From positions 1 to 52,081 of the forward strand of contig MFSE01000024.1 of NCBI GenBank assembly GCA_001784805.1: a stretch of 52,081 nucleotides of DNA. Direction: 5' to 3'. The notes under the pieces were generated by a model. The model ran no database searches and had not been told where the DNA came from. It saw nothing but the letters and a program-made list of their open reading frames with translations. Below are positions 18,870-27,035 of the stretch, one piece after another (position 1 is the stretch's first letter; every line of letters begins with the position of its first letter). A program made the position numbers and the translations under genes. The DNA comes from Candidatus Moranbacteria bacterium RIFOXYA12_FULL_35_19 (GTDB lineage: Bacteria > Patescibacteriota > Minisyncoccia > Moranbacterales > UBA2206).

Positions 18870-19769
18870 ATGCCAGAGCTTCCCGAGGTAGAAACTGTAG
18901 TGTCTGATTTGAATAAAAAAATAAAGGGTGATACGATCGTTTCTTTTTGGAGTGAGTGGGGAAAAGCAATAAAGAATAAAAATATCAACATTTTTAAAAA
19001 GGAAATATCGGGCCGGAAAATTCTGGGCGTGCGGAGAATTGGAAAGAATATTTTTATAGATTTATCAGGAAATAAAACTTTGTATATTCATCTCAAAATG
19101 ACTGGACACTTATTGATCAAGCCAAAAAAAGAGGTTCGACCTCTCTCGACCAAAACGACCAAAAGAGGTCGAACCTCTAATGAAAAACAAAATTATTTTG
19201 AGGATAAGGTTAATCAGTATATAAGACATAAATTTTTTCTTAAATCTGGAAAAACAATTGAATTTTCGGATCTTAGAAAATTTGCGAAAATTGTTTTGGA
19301 CTCGACGGAAAAAATAAATAATTTGAAAGAAATAAAAAATTTGGGAATTGATGCGCTGGATCCTAAACTTACTTTCCAAAAATTTCAAGAAATTTTGGAA
19401 AAAAAGCCTAAGGCGAAAATTGGAATTGTTCTTATGGATCAAAATATAATTTCCGGAATTGGAAATATATACAGAAGCGAAATAATTTTTGAAGCAGGAA
19501 TTTTGCCGGAGAGAACTATAAAATCAATTTCTAAAAAAGATTTGCAGAAAATTTATGATGCCACGATAAAAATTCTAAAAAAAGCCGTGAAAATGCGGGG
19601 AACTTCGGACTCGGATTATCGCGATACTTCGGGCGCACCGGGGAATTTTCAGAAAGTTTTAGCTGTGTATAATCGGGAAAGACAAAAGTGCAAAAAATGT
19701 GGTACAATAATTCAAAGAGAAACATTAGGGCAAAGAAGTGTGTTTATTTGTAAGAAGTGTCAAAAATAA
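18870..19769 (+). CDS. mutM: Formamidopyrimidine-DNA glycosylase (Fpg/MutM)
   Basis: MPELPEVETV; C-terminal zinc finger CKKCGTIIQRETLGQRSVFICKKCQK. Confidence 0.96.
   Translation: MPELPEVETVVSDLNKKIKGDTIVSFWSEWGKAIKNKNINIFKKEISGRKILGVRRIGKNIFIDLSGNKTLYIHLKMTGHLLIKPKKEVRPLSTKTTKRGRTSNEKQNYFEDKVNQYIRHKFFLKSGKTIEFSDLRKFAKIVLDSTEKINNLKEIKNLGIDALDPKLTFQKFQEILEKKPKAKIGIVLMDQNIISGIGNIYRSEIIFEAGILPERTIKSISKKDLQKIYDATIKILKKAVKMRGTSDSDYRDTSGAPGNFQKVLAVYNRERQKCKKCGTIIQRETLGQRSVFICKKCQK
19130..19178 (+). repeat. In-frame conserved-loop hairpin element in mutM
   Basis: agaggttcgacctct [ctcgaccaaaacgaccaaa] agaggtcgaacctct: 15-bp perfect stem, 19-nt loop. Confidence 0.92.
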
Positions 19770-19839
19770 TTCTTTACTAAATACTAAAAAAACTAAATAC
19801 GAAAAAATAAAAATGTTTCGTATTTCGTAAAACATAAAC

Positions 19840-21000
19840 ATGAGTAAATCACAAAAAATAATTATTGCAATTGTTGCAATAGCAATCGTAGCGGGAGGAT
19901 TTTATTTATTTAAAAAACCAAAATCTAATGTTAAGCAAATCGATTTGAACAAACCTCAACAAAGTTCCGGACCAATCAACACTGGACCCGTGAGTCCAAT
20001 TTCTGGACTTTCTTGTGATAATTGGAATCGCCGTCCCGTAGCAGTGATGCAACCGTCAGATGTGCAAGCGCGACCGGCAGCGGGGTTTTCCGAGGCGGAT
20101 ATGGTAATCGAACTTCCTGCTTACACTTCATCTAATACGCGCCTTTTAGGAGTTTATATTTGCAATATTCCTAAGGAAGTTGGAGCGATCAGGAGTGCTC
20201 GCCATGATCACATTGCTTTGGCGGGCGGACTGGATGCTTTTTTTGTTCACTGGGGAGGATCGCATTTTGCGCTGGATCTTTTAAACAAAAATATAATCGA
20301 CAGAATAGATTGTATGACAACCAGTTATTGCGATAGATGGAATTGGCAAAGTGATCCTGTGATGCGGATGGAAGATTCTGGTCATATCACGGGTGAAAAA
20401 ATCTTGGAAGCTATGAAGAATCTCAATCTTCGAATGGAAAGCAATTTTTCCGGTTATGCTCATCAAGAAGAAGCGCCGATGGATCAAAGGCCTAGTGGCG
20501 GAAAACTTCGGGTAGCTTTTGCCAAACCGTATGACGCCGAATATGAATATGATAAAAATTCCAATGCCTATTTGCGTACTTGGGGAGAAAAAAATGATAC
20601 TGATCGAAACAATAGTCAAAGACTTTCTCCAAAAAATGTGGTGGTGATGTTTGCTAAATCCGAACAGATTGTTAATTCTAAAGATTATAAAGCCTTAGGA
20701 CTACAGAGTCCATGGGAAGGAGTGGAAGCGATAAAAAATACTGGCAAAGAAAGTATCAGTGGTCGGTATAATAATGTAGAAATTGGTGATCCGTGGTATG
20801 ACGAATCGGATAGCGGTCCGGCCAAATATTATTTCAATGGCAAAGAAGTGGAGGGAACATGGAAAAAAAATAAAGCAAAATTGGAAAGTAAATTGACTTT
20901 TTATGATAATTCTGGAGCGGAGATAAAATTTGTGCCAGGGCAAATTTGGGTAGAAATTTTGGAACCAGGGCAAACACTTAGGTGGGAACCAGCTTCATAA
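19840..21000 (+). CDS. DUF3048 (YerB-like) membrane-anchored protein
   Basis: NWNRRPVAVMQPSDVQARPAAGFSEADMVIEL..., AIRSARHDHI. Confidence 0.85.
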   Translation: MSKSQKIIIAIVAIAIVAGGFYLFKKPKSNVKQIDLNKPQQSSGPINTGPVSPISGLSCDNWNRRPVAVMQPSDVQARPAAGFSEADMVIELPAYTSSNTRLLGVYICNIPKEVGAIRSARHDHIALAGGLDAFFVHWGGSHFALDLLNKNIIDRIDCMTTSYCDRWNWQSDPVMRMEDSGHITGEKILEAMKNLNLRMESNFSGYAHQEEAPMDQRPSGGKLRVAFAKPYDAEYEYDKNSNAYLRTWGEKNDTDRNNSQRLSPKNVVVMFAKSEQIVNSKDYKALGLQSPWEGVEAIKNTGKESISGRYNNVEIGDPWYDESDSGPAKYYFNGKEVEGTWKKNKAKLESKLTFYDNSGAEIKFVPGQIWVEILEPGQTLRWEPAS

Positions 21001-21011
21001 AACAATGACAT

Positions 21012-21998
21012 ATGATTATTTTTCTATTTGGCGCAGACTCTTTTAGGAGTAGCCAAAAAATTAGCGAAATAAAAAATAAGTTTATGTTTTCTGACAAGTC
21101 CGGCTCTGGCTTGTCAGTTTTTGACTATGTCGAATCCTTGGCGAGCAAGGATATAACAAAAAATATAATCAATACTTCCAATACGCCAAATTTGTTGGCA
21201 ACTAAGCGACTAATAATTGTCAAAAATCTTATTTCTAATGGGCTTATCGATGAGCAGAAAAAAATATTGGAATTTTTAAAAAAGAAAAAAAATCTTAGTC
21301 AGGATTCTGACGGAGTAATTATTTTTTGGGAAGGAACAGCGCCGAAAAAAAACAATGCTTTGTATAAATTTTTTATTTCAAAAGAAAGTGGAATAAAAAG
21401 TCAAAATTTTGAAAAATTAGTTGGGGTAAAATTAGAAGCTTGGGTATTGAAAATAATAAAAGAAATAAATCTAGAAGCAAAAATTTCCAAATTAGCGCTG
21501 GCAAGGCTTATCGCTTATTGCGGAGAGGATATATTTTTGCTTTACAATGAAATTCAAAAATTGATTGCTTATGCTGATAATGAAATGATCAGTGAAAAGA
21601 ATGTAGATTTATTGGTAAAAGCTAATCTAAATAACAATATTTTTTGTTTAGTAGATGCGATTGGCGCTAATGATAAAAAACAAGCTTTGAAACTTTTTCA
21701 TGAGCATCTGCAAAAAGGTGATGACCCGTTTTATTTGATGAGTATGTTTTTTTATCAATTTCGCAATATGCTAAAAATCGCAGATTTATACGAAAAAGGA
21801 ATGCGAGCCGAATATGATATTGCTCGTATGACAAAGCTTCATCCGTTTGTAGTCAAGAAAACAATCGCGCAAATGCGAAATTTTTCTTTTGAAAAATTAA
21901 AAAAGATTTATAAAAAATTGGGAGAAATTGATAGGGCGGTCAAAACTGGAAAAATTGAAATTAAGTTGGCGTTGGATAAGTTTGTAGTGGAATTGTAA
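21012..21998 (+). CDS. holA: DNA polymerase III subunit delta
   Basis: HolA-like fold pattern: RLIIVKNL, KKNNALYKFF, DDPFYLMSMFFYQFRNMLKI. Confidence 0.85.
   Translation: MIIFLFGADSFRSSQKISEIKNKFMFSDKSGSGLSVFDYVESLASKDITKNIINTSNTPNLLATKRLIIVKNLISNGLIDEQKKILEFLKKKKNLSQDSDGVIIFWEGTAPKKNNALYKFFISKESGIKSQNFEKLVGVKLEAWVLKIIKEINLEAKISKLALARLIAYCGEDIFLLYNEIQKLIAYADNEMISEKNVDLLVKANLNNNIFCLVDAIGANDKKQALKLFHEHLQKGDDPFYLMSMFFYQFRNMLKIADLYEKGMRAEYDIARMTKLHPFVVKKTIAQMRNFSFEKLKKIYKKLGEIDRAVKTGKIEIKLALDKFVVEL
21091..21117 (+). repeat. In-frame hairpin insertion in holA
   Basis: ctgacaag-tccggctctgg-cttgtcag encoding SDKSGSGLS. Confidence 0.65.
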
Positions 21999-22065
21999 CC
22001 GATGCGAATCTACGAATAAGATTCGAATCTACGAACTTAATAAAAAATAAAAAATACAAAAAATA

Positions 22066-22093
22066 AAACACTCCTTTTTGAGGAGTGTTTTTT
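22066..22093. terminator. Bidirectional terminator between holA and rpsT
   Basis: aaacactcctttttgaggagtgtttttttt. Confidence 0.85.
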
Positions 22094-22103
22094 TTGAGTG
22101 TAA

Positions 22104-22379
22104 TTATTTCTTGGCTGTCGCGAGAGTTTTGACTTGCTTATTTAGTCTGGATTTCATGCGGGCGGCTCCGTTTTTGGTGAGGACTTTCTTTTGGACGGCT
22201 TTGTCCAAAGCTTGAATTGATTTTTTCAAATATTCTTGGGCTTTGTCAATTTCGCCTTTTGTGAGGGCTGTTTTCGTATTTTTTATCGCACTTTTAAATT
22301 GCCCCTTAATTTTATTATTCTTGAGAGTTTTTCTTTTAGTCACCCGCATGTATTTCTTAGCGGCTTTGATGATTGGCAT
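22104..22379 (-). CDS. rpsT: 30S ribosomal protein S20
   Basis: MPIIKAAKKYMRVTKRKTLKNNKIKGQFKSAIKN... KKVLTKNGAARMKSRLNKQV. Confidence 0.93.
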   Translation of the reverse strand: MPIIKAAKKYMRVTKRKTLKNNKIKGQFKSAIKNTKTALTKGEIDKAQEYLKKSIQALDKAVQKKVLTKNGAARMKSRLNKQVKTLATAKK

Positions 22380-22528
22380 AAGTTATGAAACATGAAACAT
22401 GAAACATGAAACATAATTTGCGATTAGTTTCGTATTCCGTATTCCGTATTTTGCATTTAATTACTTATATATTTCTATCATAGGATAGAAGTTTTGGCAA
22501 GAGTTGAGTTAAATGGTAAGATAATAGT

Positions 22529-23113
22529 ATGATTGCAAAACTAACGGGGAAAATTGAATATCTCAAAAGTAACTATGCGGTGGTGGATGTGAATAACATT
22601 GGGTATAAAGTATTTTTGTCAGCTTATACTTTTGGGAAAGTGGCGGGAATGCCGGAGGTGAGTTTGTTTATCCACACTTATGTGCGAGAAGACACTTTGG
22701 CACTGTATGGTTTTTTGACGAGCGAAGAATTGGAAATGTTTGAACTTTTGATTTCAATTTCTGGCATTGGTCCAAAAGCTGGGATGGGAATTCTTTCGAT
22801 TGCCACGCCTAAAACAATCAAGACTGCTATTCTCAACGAAGACCCATCTATTCTCACGAAAGTTTCTGGTATCGGCAAAAAAACCGCCGAGAGGGTTATT
22901 TTAGAACTGCAAAATAAAGTGGCAGATATTTCGGTTGGCGATAAAGAAGAAGCGACAGTTGATGTTGATGCTATAGAAGCGCTAATTATGATGGGATATA
23001 CAAATTCTGAAGCCCGCGACGCTTTGAAAATTGTTCCATTGGATGTGAAAGATGTGGGACAAAGAGTGAAGATGGCTTTGCGAAAGTTAGGATCCTTACG
23101 AAATACGAATTAA
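22529..23113 (+). CDS. ruvA: Holliday junction branch migration protein RuvA
   Basis: MIAKLTGKIEYL, SISGIGPKAGMGIL, VSGIGKKTAERVILEL; TAAGAT exactly 6 nt before ATG. Confidence 0.96.
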   Translation: MIAKLTGKIEYLKSNYAVVDVNNIGYKVFLSAYTFGKVAGMPEVSLFIHTYVREDTLALYGFLTSEELEMFELLISISGIGPKAGMGILSIATPKTIKTAILNEDPSILTKVSGIGKKTAERVILELQNKVADISVGDKEEATVDVDAIEALIMMGYTNSEARDALKIVPLDVKDVGQRVKMALRKLGSLRNTN

Positions 23114-23130
23114 TACGAATGTACGAATTT

Positions 23131-24267
23131 ATGGAAAATAAAAAAGACTTTTTACAATCAAATGAATGGCGGAAATTTCAGGAAGCGGTGGGGCGAAAGA
23201 CCTTTTGCGTTACCTCACCCCCTGCCTCTTTGGCAGGCAGGCAATCTTCTCCTTATAAAGGAGAGGGGGTTGTTGAATTTTCTGCTAGTATAATTGAACA
23301 CAAGCTTCCAATTGTTGGGAAGTATTTTTATATACCACGCGGACCCGTGTTTTGTCATCCTAAATTTATTTCAGGATCTAAAAAAGAGATACTGAAACAA
23401 GTTCAGCATGACATACAGGAATTAATTAAATTAGCGAAAAAGGAAAAGGCGGGCTGGATTCGGATTGAGCCGGAGAATGAGGAGATTTTAGAAGAAATTA
23501 AGAAGTGGACATCAAATGTCCATAATGGACATTTGATGTCCATCGCGCATGCTCCGCATGATATGCAACCGAAGGAAACTTTGATAATGGATATTTCAAA
23601 AAGTGAAGAGGAGATTTTGGCGGGGATGAAAAGTAAGACACGGTATAATATTAAATTGGCGGAGAAGAAAGGTATTTCTCTACGAATTACGAATTTATAC
23701 GAATGTACGAATAATAAAAAAAATGATGTCGAAGAATTTTTGAGGCTGACGAAAATAATGTCTGAACGGCAGGGGATTGTTACTCATGACGAAAATTATT
23801 ATCGAAAGATGTTGGAAATTATTCCGAAAGATATTATAAAATTATATGTGGCTGAATACGAAAATCCCGCCTCGACTCGCGAAGACGATCGCTCGTCGAC
23901 GCGAGGCGGGAAGATTATCGCGGCTAATATTATTTTATTTTACGGCGACACGGCCACTTATCTTCATGGGGCGTCTGATGATAAGTATAAAAATTTGATG
24001 GCGCCATATTTATTACAATGGAGACAGATTCAGGATGCAAAAAAAGCTGGATGCGAGAAATATGATTTTGGGGGGATCTCTACGAATTACGAATCAAGTA
24101 CGAATGTACGAATTACAAATAAATGGAAAGGAATAACGAGGTTTAAATTGGGGTTTTCACCGAGCACCAAGCCAGTTGAATTTCCGGGGAGTTATGATAT
24201 AGTGATTAGTCCTGTGAAATATTGGGTATATAGAATTATTCAGAAAGTGAAGAGTTGCATTGGATGA
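23131..24267 (+). CDS. FemAB-family peptidoglycan aminoacyltransferase carrying six repeat-derived segments
   Basis: SNEWRKFQEAVG, PRGPVF, MKSKTRYNIKLAEKKGI, APYLLQWRQIQDAKKAGCEKYDFGGI, GITRFKLGF. Confidence 0.9.
   Translation: MENKKDFLQSNEWRKFQEAVGRKTFCVTSPPASLAGRQSSPYKGEGVVEFSASIIEHKLPIVGKYFYIPRGPVFCHPKFISGSKKEILKQVQHDIQELIKLAKKEKAGWIRIEPENEEILEEIKKWTSNVHNGHLMSIAHAPHDMQPKETLIMDISKSEEEILAGMKSKTRYNIKLAEKKGISLRITNLYECTNNKKNDVEEFLRLTKIMSERQGIVTHDENYYRKMLEIIPKDIIKLYVAEYENPASTREDDRSSTRGGKIIAANIILFYGDTATYLHGASDDKYKNLMAPYLLQWRQIQDAKKAGCEKYDFGGISTNYESSTNVRITNKWKGITRFKLGFSPSTKPVEFPGSYDIVISPVKYWVYRIIQKVKSCIG
23213..23269 (+). repeat. In-frame nested palindrome in FemAB
   Basis: ccccct...aggggg enclosing ctgcc-tcttt-ggcag and ctcctt-ata-aaggag. 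Confidence 0.75.
23353..23413 (+). repeat. In-frame TGTCAT...ATGACA element in FemAB
   Basis: tgtcatcctaaatttatttcaggatct...actgaaacaagttcagcatgaca encoding CHPKFISGSKKEILKQVQHDIQ. Confidence 0.8.
23506..23542 (+). repeat. 37-bp TGGACATC palindrome, copy 1 (FemAB)
   Basis: tggacatcaaatgtcca-taa-tggacatttgatgtcca: perfect 17-bp arms. Confidence 0.95.
23677..23712 (+). repeat. TACGAATTACGAAT element, copy 1 in FemAB
   Basis: tctctacgaattacgaatttatacgaatgtacgaat; same element is intergenic at 23096, 29028 (reverse) and 30505. Confidence 0.85.
23866..23910 (+). repeat. CCCGCCTCGACTCGCG palindrome in FemAB
   Basis: cccgcctcgactcgcgaagacgatcgctcgtcgacgcgaggcggg. Confidence 0.9.
24077..24116 (+). 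repeat. TACGAATTACGAAT element, copy 2 in FemAB
   Basis: tctctacgaattacgaatcaagtacgaatgtacgaattac between GGI and GITRFKLGF. Confidence 0.85.
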
Positions 24268-24382
24268 TTACTGTTGCTCAATTTTTAATTTTAAGTTTTT
24301 AATTTTTAATCAATTTTTAATATTAAAAATTTTTATAATAAAAATTCAATAAAAATTTAGAATTAAAAAATAAAAATTTTCT

Positions 24383-25789
24383 ATGAAGAAATTGATTCCA
24401 CAATCTATCAAAAACATCTATCATCTTTTCCAAGCTATCTTGGCAAATTTTATGTATGGTTGGCCGTCAAAAAATATCAAAATAATTGGTGTCACTGGAA
24501 CGAATGGAAAAACTACCACAGTGCAGATGATCACAAAGATTTTGGAAGAGTCAGGGGCGCGTGTGGCGATGGCTTCAACGATAAATTTTAAATTAGATAA
24601 AAAAGAGTGGGTGAATGCGACAAAATTCACGACTCTTTCTAGTTTTCAAGTGCAAAAATTTATCGCGGATGCAGTTAAAGCTAATTGTGAATATTTAGTT
24701 TTAGAAACTTCTTCCCATTCACTGGATCAATTTCGTACTTGGGGAATTTACTATGATACGGCTGTGATTACTAATGTGACGCGGGAACATTTGGATTATC
24801 ATAAAACGATTGAAGAATATCGTCAGGCGAAATTGAAATTATTTAAAAATGCAAAAAATGCGGTGGTGAATTTGGATATGGAAAAAGCAGAGGAGTTTTT
24901 GAATTGTGGAGCGGAGAATATTTTTGGATACGGCACAGAAATTACAAATTCAAAATTACAAATTCCAAATAAAATTCAAAATTCAAAATTAAAAAATATA
25001 ATAGCCAAAAATATCAAACTAGAAATTGATCATTCTTTATACCAAATATTGGATACTAAATACAAAATACAAATGCTGGGATTGTTTAATGTTGAAAATG
25101 CGTTGGCGGCGAGTTGTGTGGGATTTGTATATGGAATTTCAAATGATATTATAAAAAATGCTTTGGAAAAAATTCAGGGCGTGCCTGGCAGAATGGAAAA
25201 AGTGCCAAATGACCGAGGCATTGAAATTATCATTGATTATGCGGTGACGCCGGATAGTTTGGAAAAAGTGTATGAGCTTATTTCAGAATTGTGGACATCG
25301 AATGTCCACAATGGACATTCGATGTCCAAAGGGAGAATTATTTCAGTTTTTGGCTCTTGTGGAGAAAGAGATCGTGGAAAACGGCCAATAATGGGGGAGA
25401 TTGTTTCACGTTTTGCGGATTATATAATCGTCACTAACGAAGATCCATACGGAGAGAATCCAGTTGATATAATAAATGAAGTTTTTAGCGGGGTAGTAGG
25501 GTTTAATGTTAGTGGAGAGTTTCCAAATTTCCAATTTCCAATTTCCAATTTCCAAATAAATTCCAATGACCAAAATTCAAAAAATAAAACTAAATTTACG
25601 GAAGGAATTAATTGCTGGAGAATATTAGATCGTCGCGAGGCAATCAAAAAGGCCTTGCAACTTGCAAAGCCGGGAGATATTTTTGTCATCACCGGAAAAG
25701 GCGCGGAAGAAGTGATGGCGATTGGCGCGCAAAGAATTCCTTGGAATGAGAAGCAGGTGATTTTGGAAGAGTTGGAAAACTTAAGATGA
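24383..25789 (+). CDS. murE: MurE-like UDP-N-acetylmuramyl peptide synthetase (Mur ligase)
   Basis: GVTGTNGKTTTVQMITKIL, LVLETSSHSLDQFR, VTREHLDYHKT, VTNEDPYGE, GDIFVITGKGAEE. Confidence 0.9.
   Translation: MKKLIPQSIKNIYHLFQAILANFMYGWPSKNIKIIGVTGTNGKTTTVQMITKILEESGARVAMASTINFKLDKKEWVNATKFTTLSSFQVQKFIADAVKANCEYLVLETSSHSLDQFRTWGIYYDTAVITNVTREHLDYHKTIEEYRQAKLKLFKNAKNAVVNLDMEKAEEFLNCGAENIFGYGTEITNSKLQIPNKIQNSKLKNIIAKNIKLEIDHSLYQILDTKYKIQMLGLFNVENALAASCVGFVYGISNDIIKNALEKIQGVPGRMEKVPNDRGIEIIIDYAVTPDSLEKVYELISELWTSNVHNGHSMSKGRIISVFGSCGERDRGKRPIMGEIVSRFADYIIVTNEDPYGENPVDIINEVFSGVVGFNVSGEFPNFQFPISNFQINSNDQNSKNKTKFTEGINCWRILDRREAIKKALQLAKPGDIFVITGKGAEEVMAIGAQRIPWNEKQVILEELENLR
24941..24996 (+). repeat. 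ATTACAAATTCAAAATT-type low-complexity repeat inside murE
   Basis: attacaaattcaaaattacaaattccaaataaaattcaaaattcaaaattaaaaaa encoding ITNSKLQIPNKIQNSKLKN. Confidence 0.75.
25292..25328 (+). repeat. 37-bp TGGACATC palindrome, copy 2 (murE)
   Basis: tggacatcgaatgtcca-caa-tggacattcgatgtcca; perfect 17-bp arms with compensatory A-T to G-C change relative to copy 1. Confidence 0.95.
25521..25580 (+). repeat. TTTCCAAT tandem repeat inside murE
   Basis: ttccaaatttccaatttccaatttccaatttccaaataaattccaatgacc encoding PNFQFPISNFQINSND. Confidence 0.8.
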
Positions 25790-25797
25790 AAGTTTAT

Positions 25798-25864
25798 TTG
25801 TCATTGCGAAGGAGCGTAGCGACTGTGGCAATCTCGAGATTGCTTCGCTTTGCTCGCAATGACA
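25798..25864. repeat. TGTCATTGCGA...TCGCAATGACA inverted-repeat element
   Basis: tgtcattgcgaaggagcgtagcgactgtggcaatctcgagattgcttcgctttgctcgcaatgaca; partial relative at 10850-10915. Confidence 0.85.
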
Positions 25865-26305
25865 CTAAGAAAGAAGTCTTGCAAGAATTAGTGTAAAAAT
25901 TACGCCCAAGATTCCGCCGACAATTACTTCGGAAATTCGGTGGCCCATTCTTTCATGCAACCTCGGAAATTGATCATCGTTGATATTTAGTTGGCGAATA
26001 AGCATATTGAGATAGCGACCTTGATCGCCCATATACATACGAAGTCTGGCGGCGTCATCAACTACGATAATGGCGAGAGCCACAGCGACGGCGAAAGCGC
26101 CAGAGTCGATGCCTTCATAGTAGCCGACAGAAGTGACCAGTGACATAATGAAACCAGTGTGAGCGCTGGGCATATGACCGTGCGTCATAGCGTATTGGAT
26201 ATTCCAGCCGTGCTTCATTGAATAAACAATAAATTTTATTATTTGTACTACTCCTCCAACAAACATCGGGATCAGAAAAATGTAATAGGGTTTGAAAATG
26301 TCCAT
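25865..26305 (-). CDS. Divergent PAP2 family (DUF212) membrane protein
   Basis: GHMPSAHTGFIMSLVTSVG, DDAARLRMYMGDQGRYLN, ERMGHRISEVIVGG. Confidence 0.9.
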   Translation of the reverse strand: MDIFKPYYIFLIPMFVGGVVQIIKFIVYSMKHGWNIQYAMTHGHMPSAHTGFIMSLVTSVGYYEGIDSGAFAVAVALAIIVVDDAARLRMYMGDQGRYLNMLIRQLNINDDQFPRLHERMGHRISEVIVGGILGVIFTLILARLLS

Positions 26306-26411
26306 AAAATTAACTTAAGTTTTTTATGCTTAAATTATAGCATAATTTTGCTGTTTTACATAGCAATGAAAAAATGATAATATATATATGTAATTATTAA
26401 TATTAAATAAT

Positions 26412-26963
26412 ATGACTACGGGATTAATTTTGTTGGGAATTGTTGTTGTGATTGCAATTGCGATAATCGCGATGTATAACGGGCTAATTACCCTCAAAAA
26501 TAGAGTGGACGAAGCTTGGAGTGATATCTCGGTGCAACTCAAAAGACGCTATGATTTGATTCCAAACTTGATTAGCACAGTCAAAGGTTATGCAGCGCAT
26601 GAAAAAGAAGTTTTTGAAAAAGTGACCGAAGCCAGAACGCGCGCCATGAATGCTGGAACAACACAAGAGAAAGCCGAGGCGGAAAATATGCTCAGCGGAA
26701 CTTTGAAATCTCTATTTGCAGTCAGCGAAAATTATCCAGAACTAAAAGCCAATCAAAACTTTTTGGAACTGCAAAGAGAACTGACTGACACTGAAGACAA
26801 GATTATGGCTTCTCGTCGATTCTACAATGGCAATGTGCGCGACTTCAACACAAAATTGCAAGTTTTTCCAACCAACATGATTGCCGGAATGCTCAAATTT
26901 AGCGCTCGCGAATTTTTTGAAATGGATGAGAAGGAAAAAGAAAATGTGAAGGTGGAATTCTAA
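26412..26963 (+). CDS. LemA family protein
   Basis: NGLITLKNRVDEAWSDISVQLKRRYDLIPNLISTVKGYAAHEKEVFEKVTEAR. Confidence 0.95.
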   Translation: MTTGLILLGIVVVIAIAIIAMYNGLITLKNRVDEAWSDISVQLKRRYDLIPNLISTVKGYAAHEKEVFEKVTEARTRAMNAGTTQEKAEAENMLSGTLKSLFAVSENYPELKANQNFLELQRELTDTEDKIMASRRFYNGNVRDFNTKLQVFPTNMIAGMLKFSAREFFEMDEKEKENVKVEF

Positions 26964-27035
26964 TCATCATATAACATGCAACATGTAGCATATAACAAAA
27001 ATGTTTAATGTTTCATGCTTCATGCTTCATGCTTC

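Noticed and set aside
24275-24380. AT-rich aatttttaat tract as a replication or partition site
   Set aside because: Low-complexity repeats only; no DnaA boxes or iteron pattern recognised.
25798-25864. TGTCATTGCGA inverted repeat as novel
   Set aside because: This GTCATTGCGAG...CAATCTC type is, to my knowledge, a widespread intergenic repeat in several bacterial groups; annotated but not treated as new.
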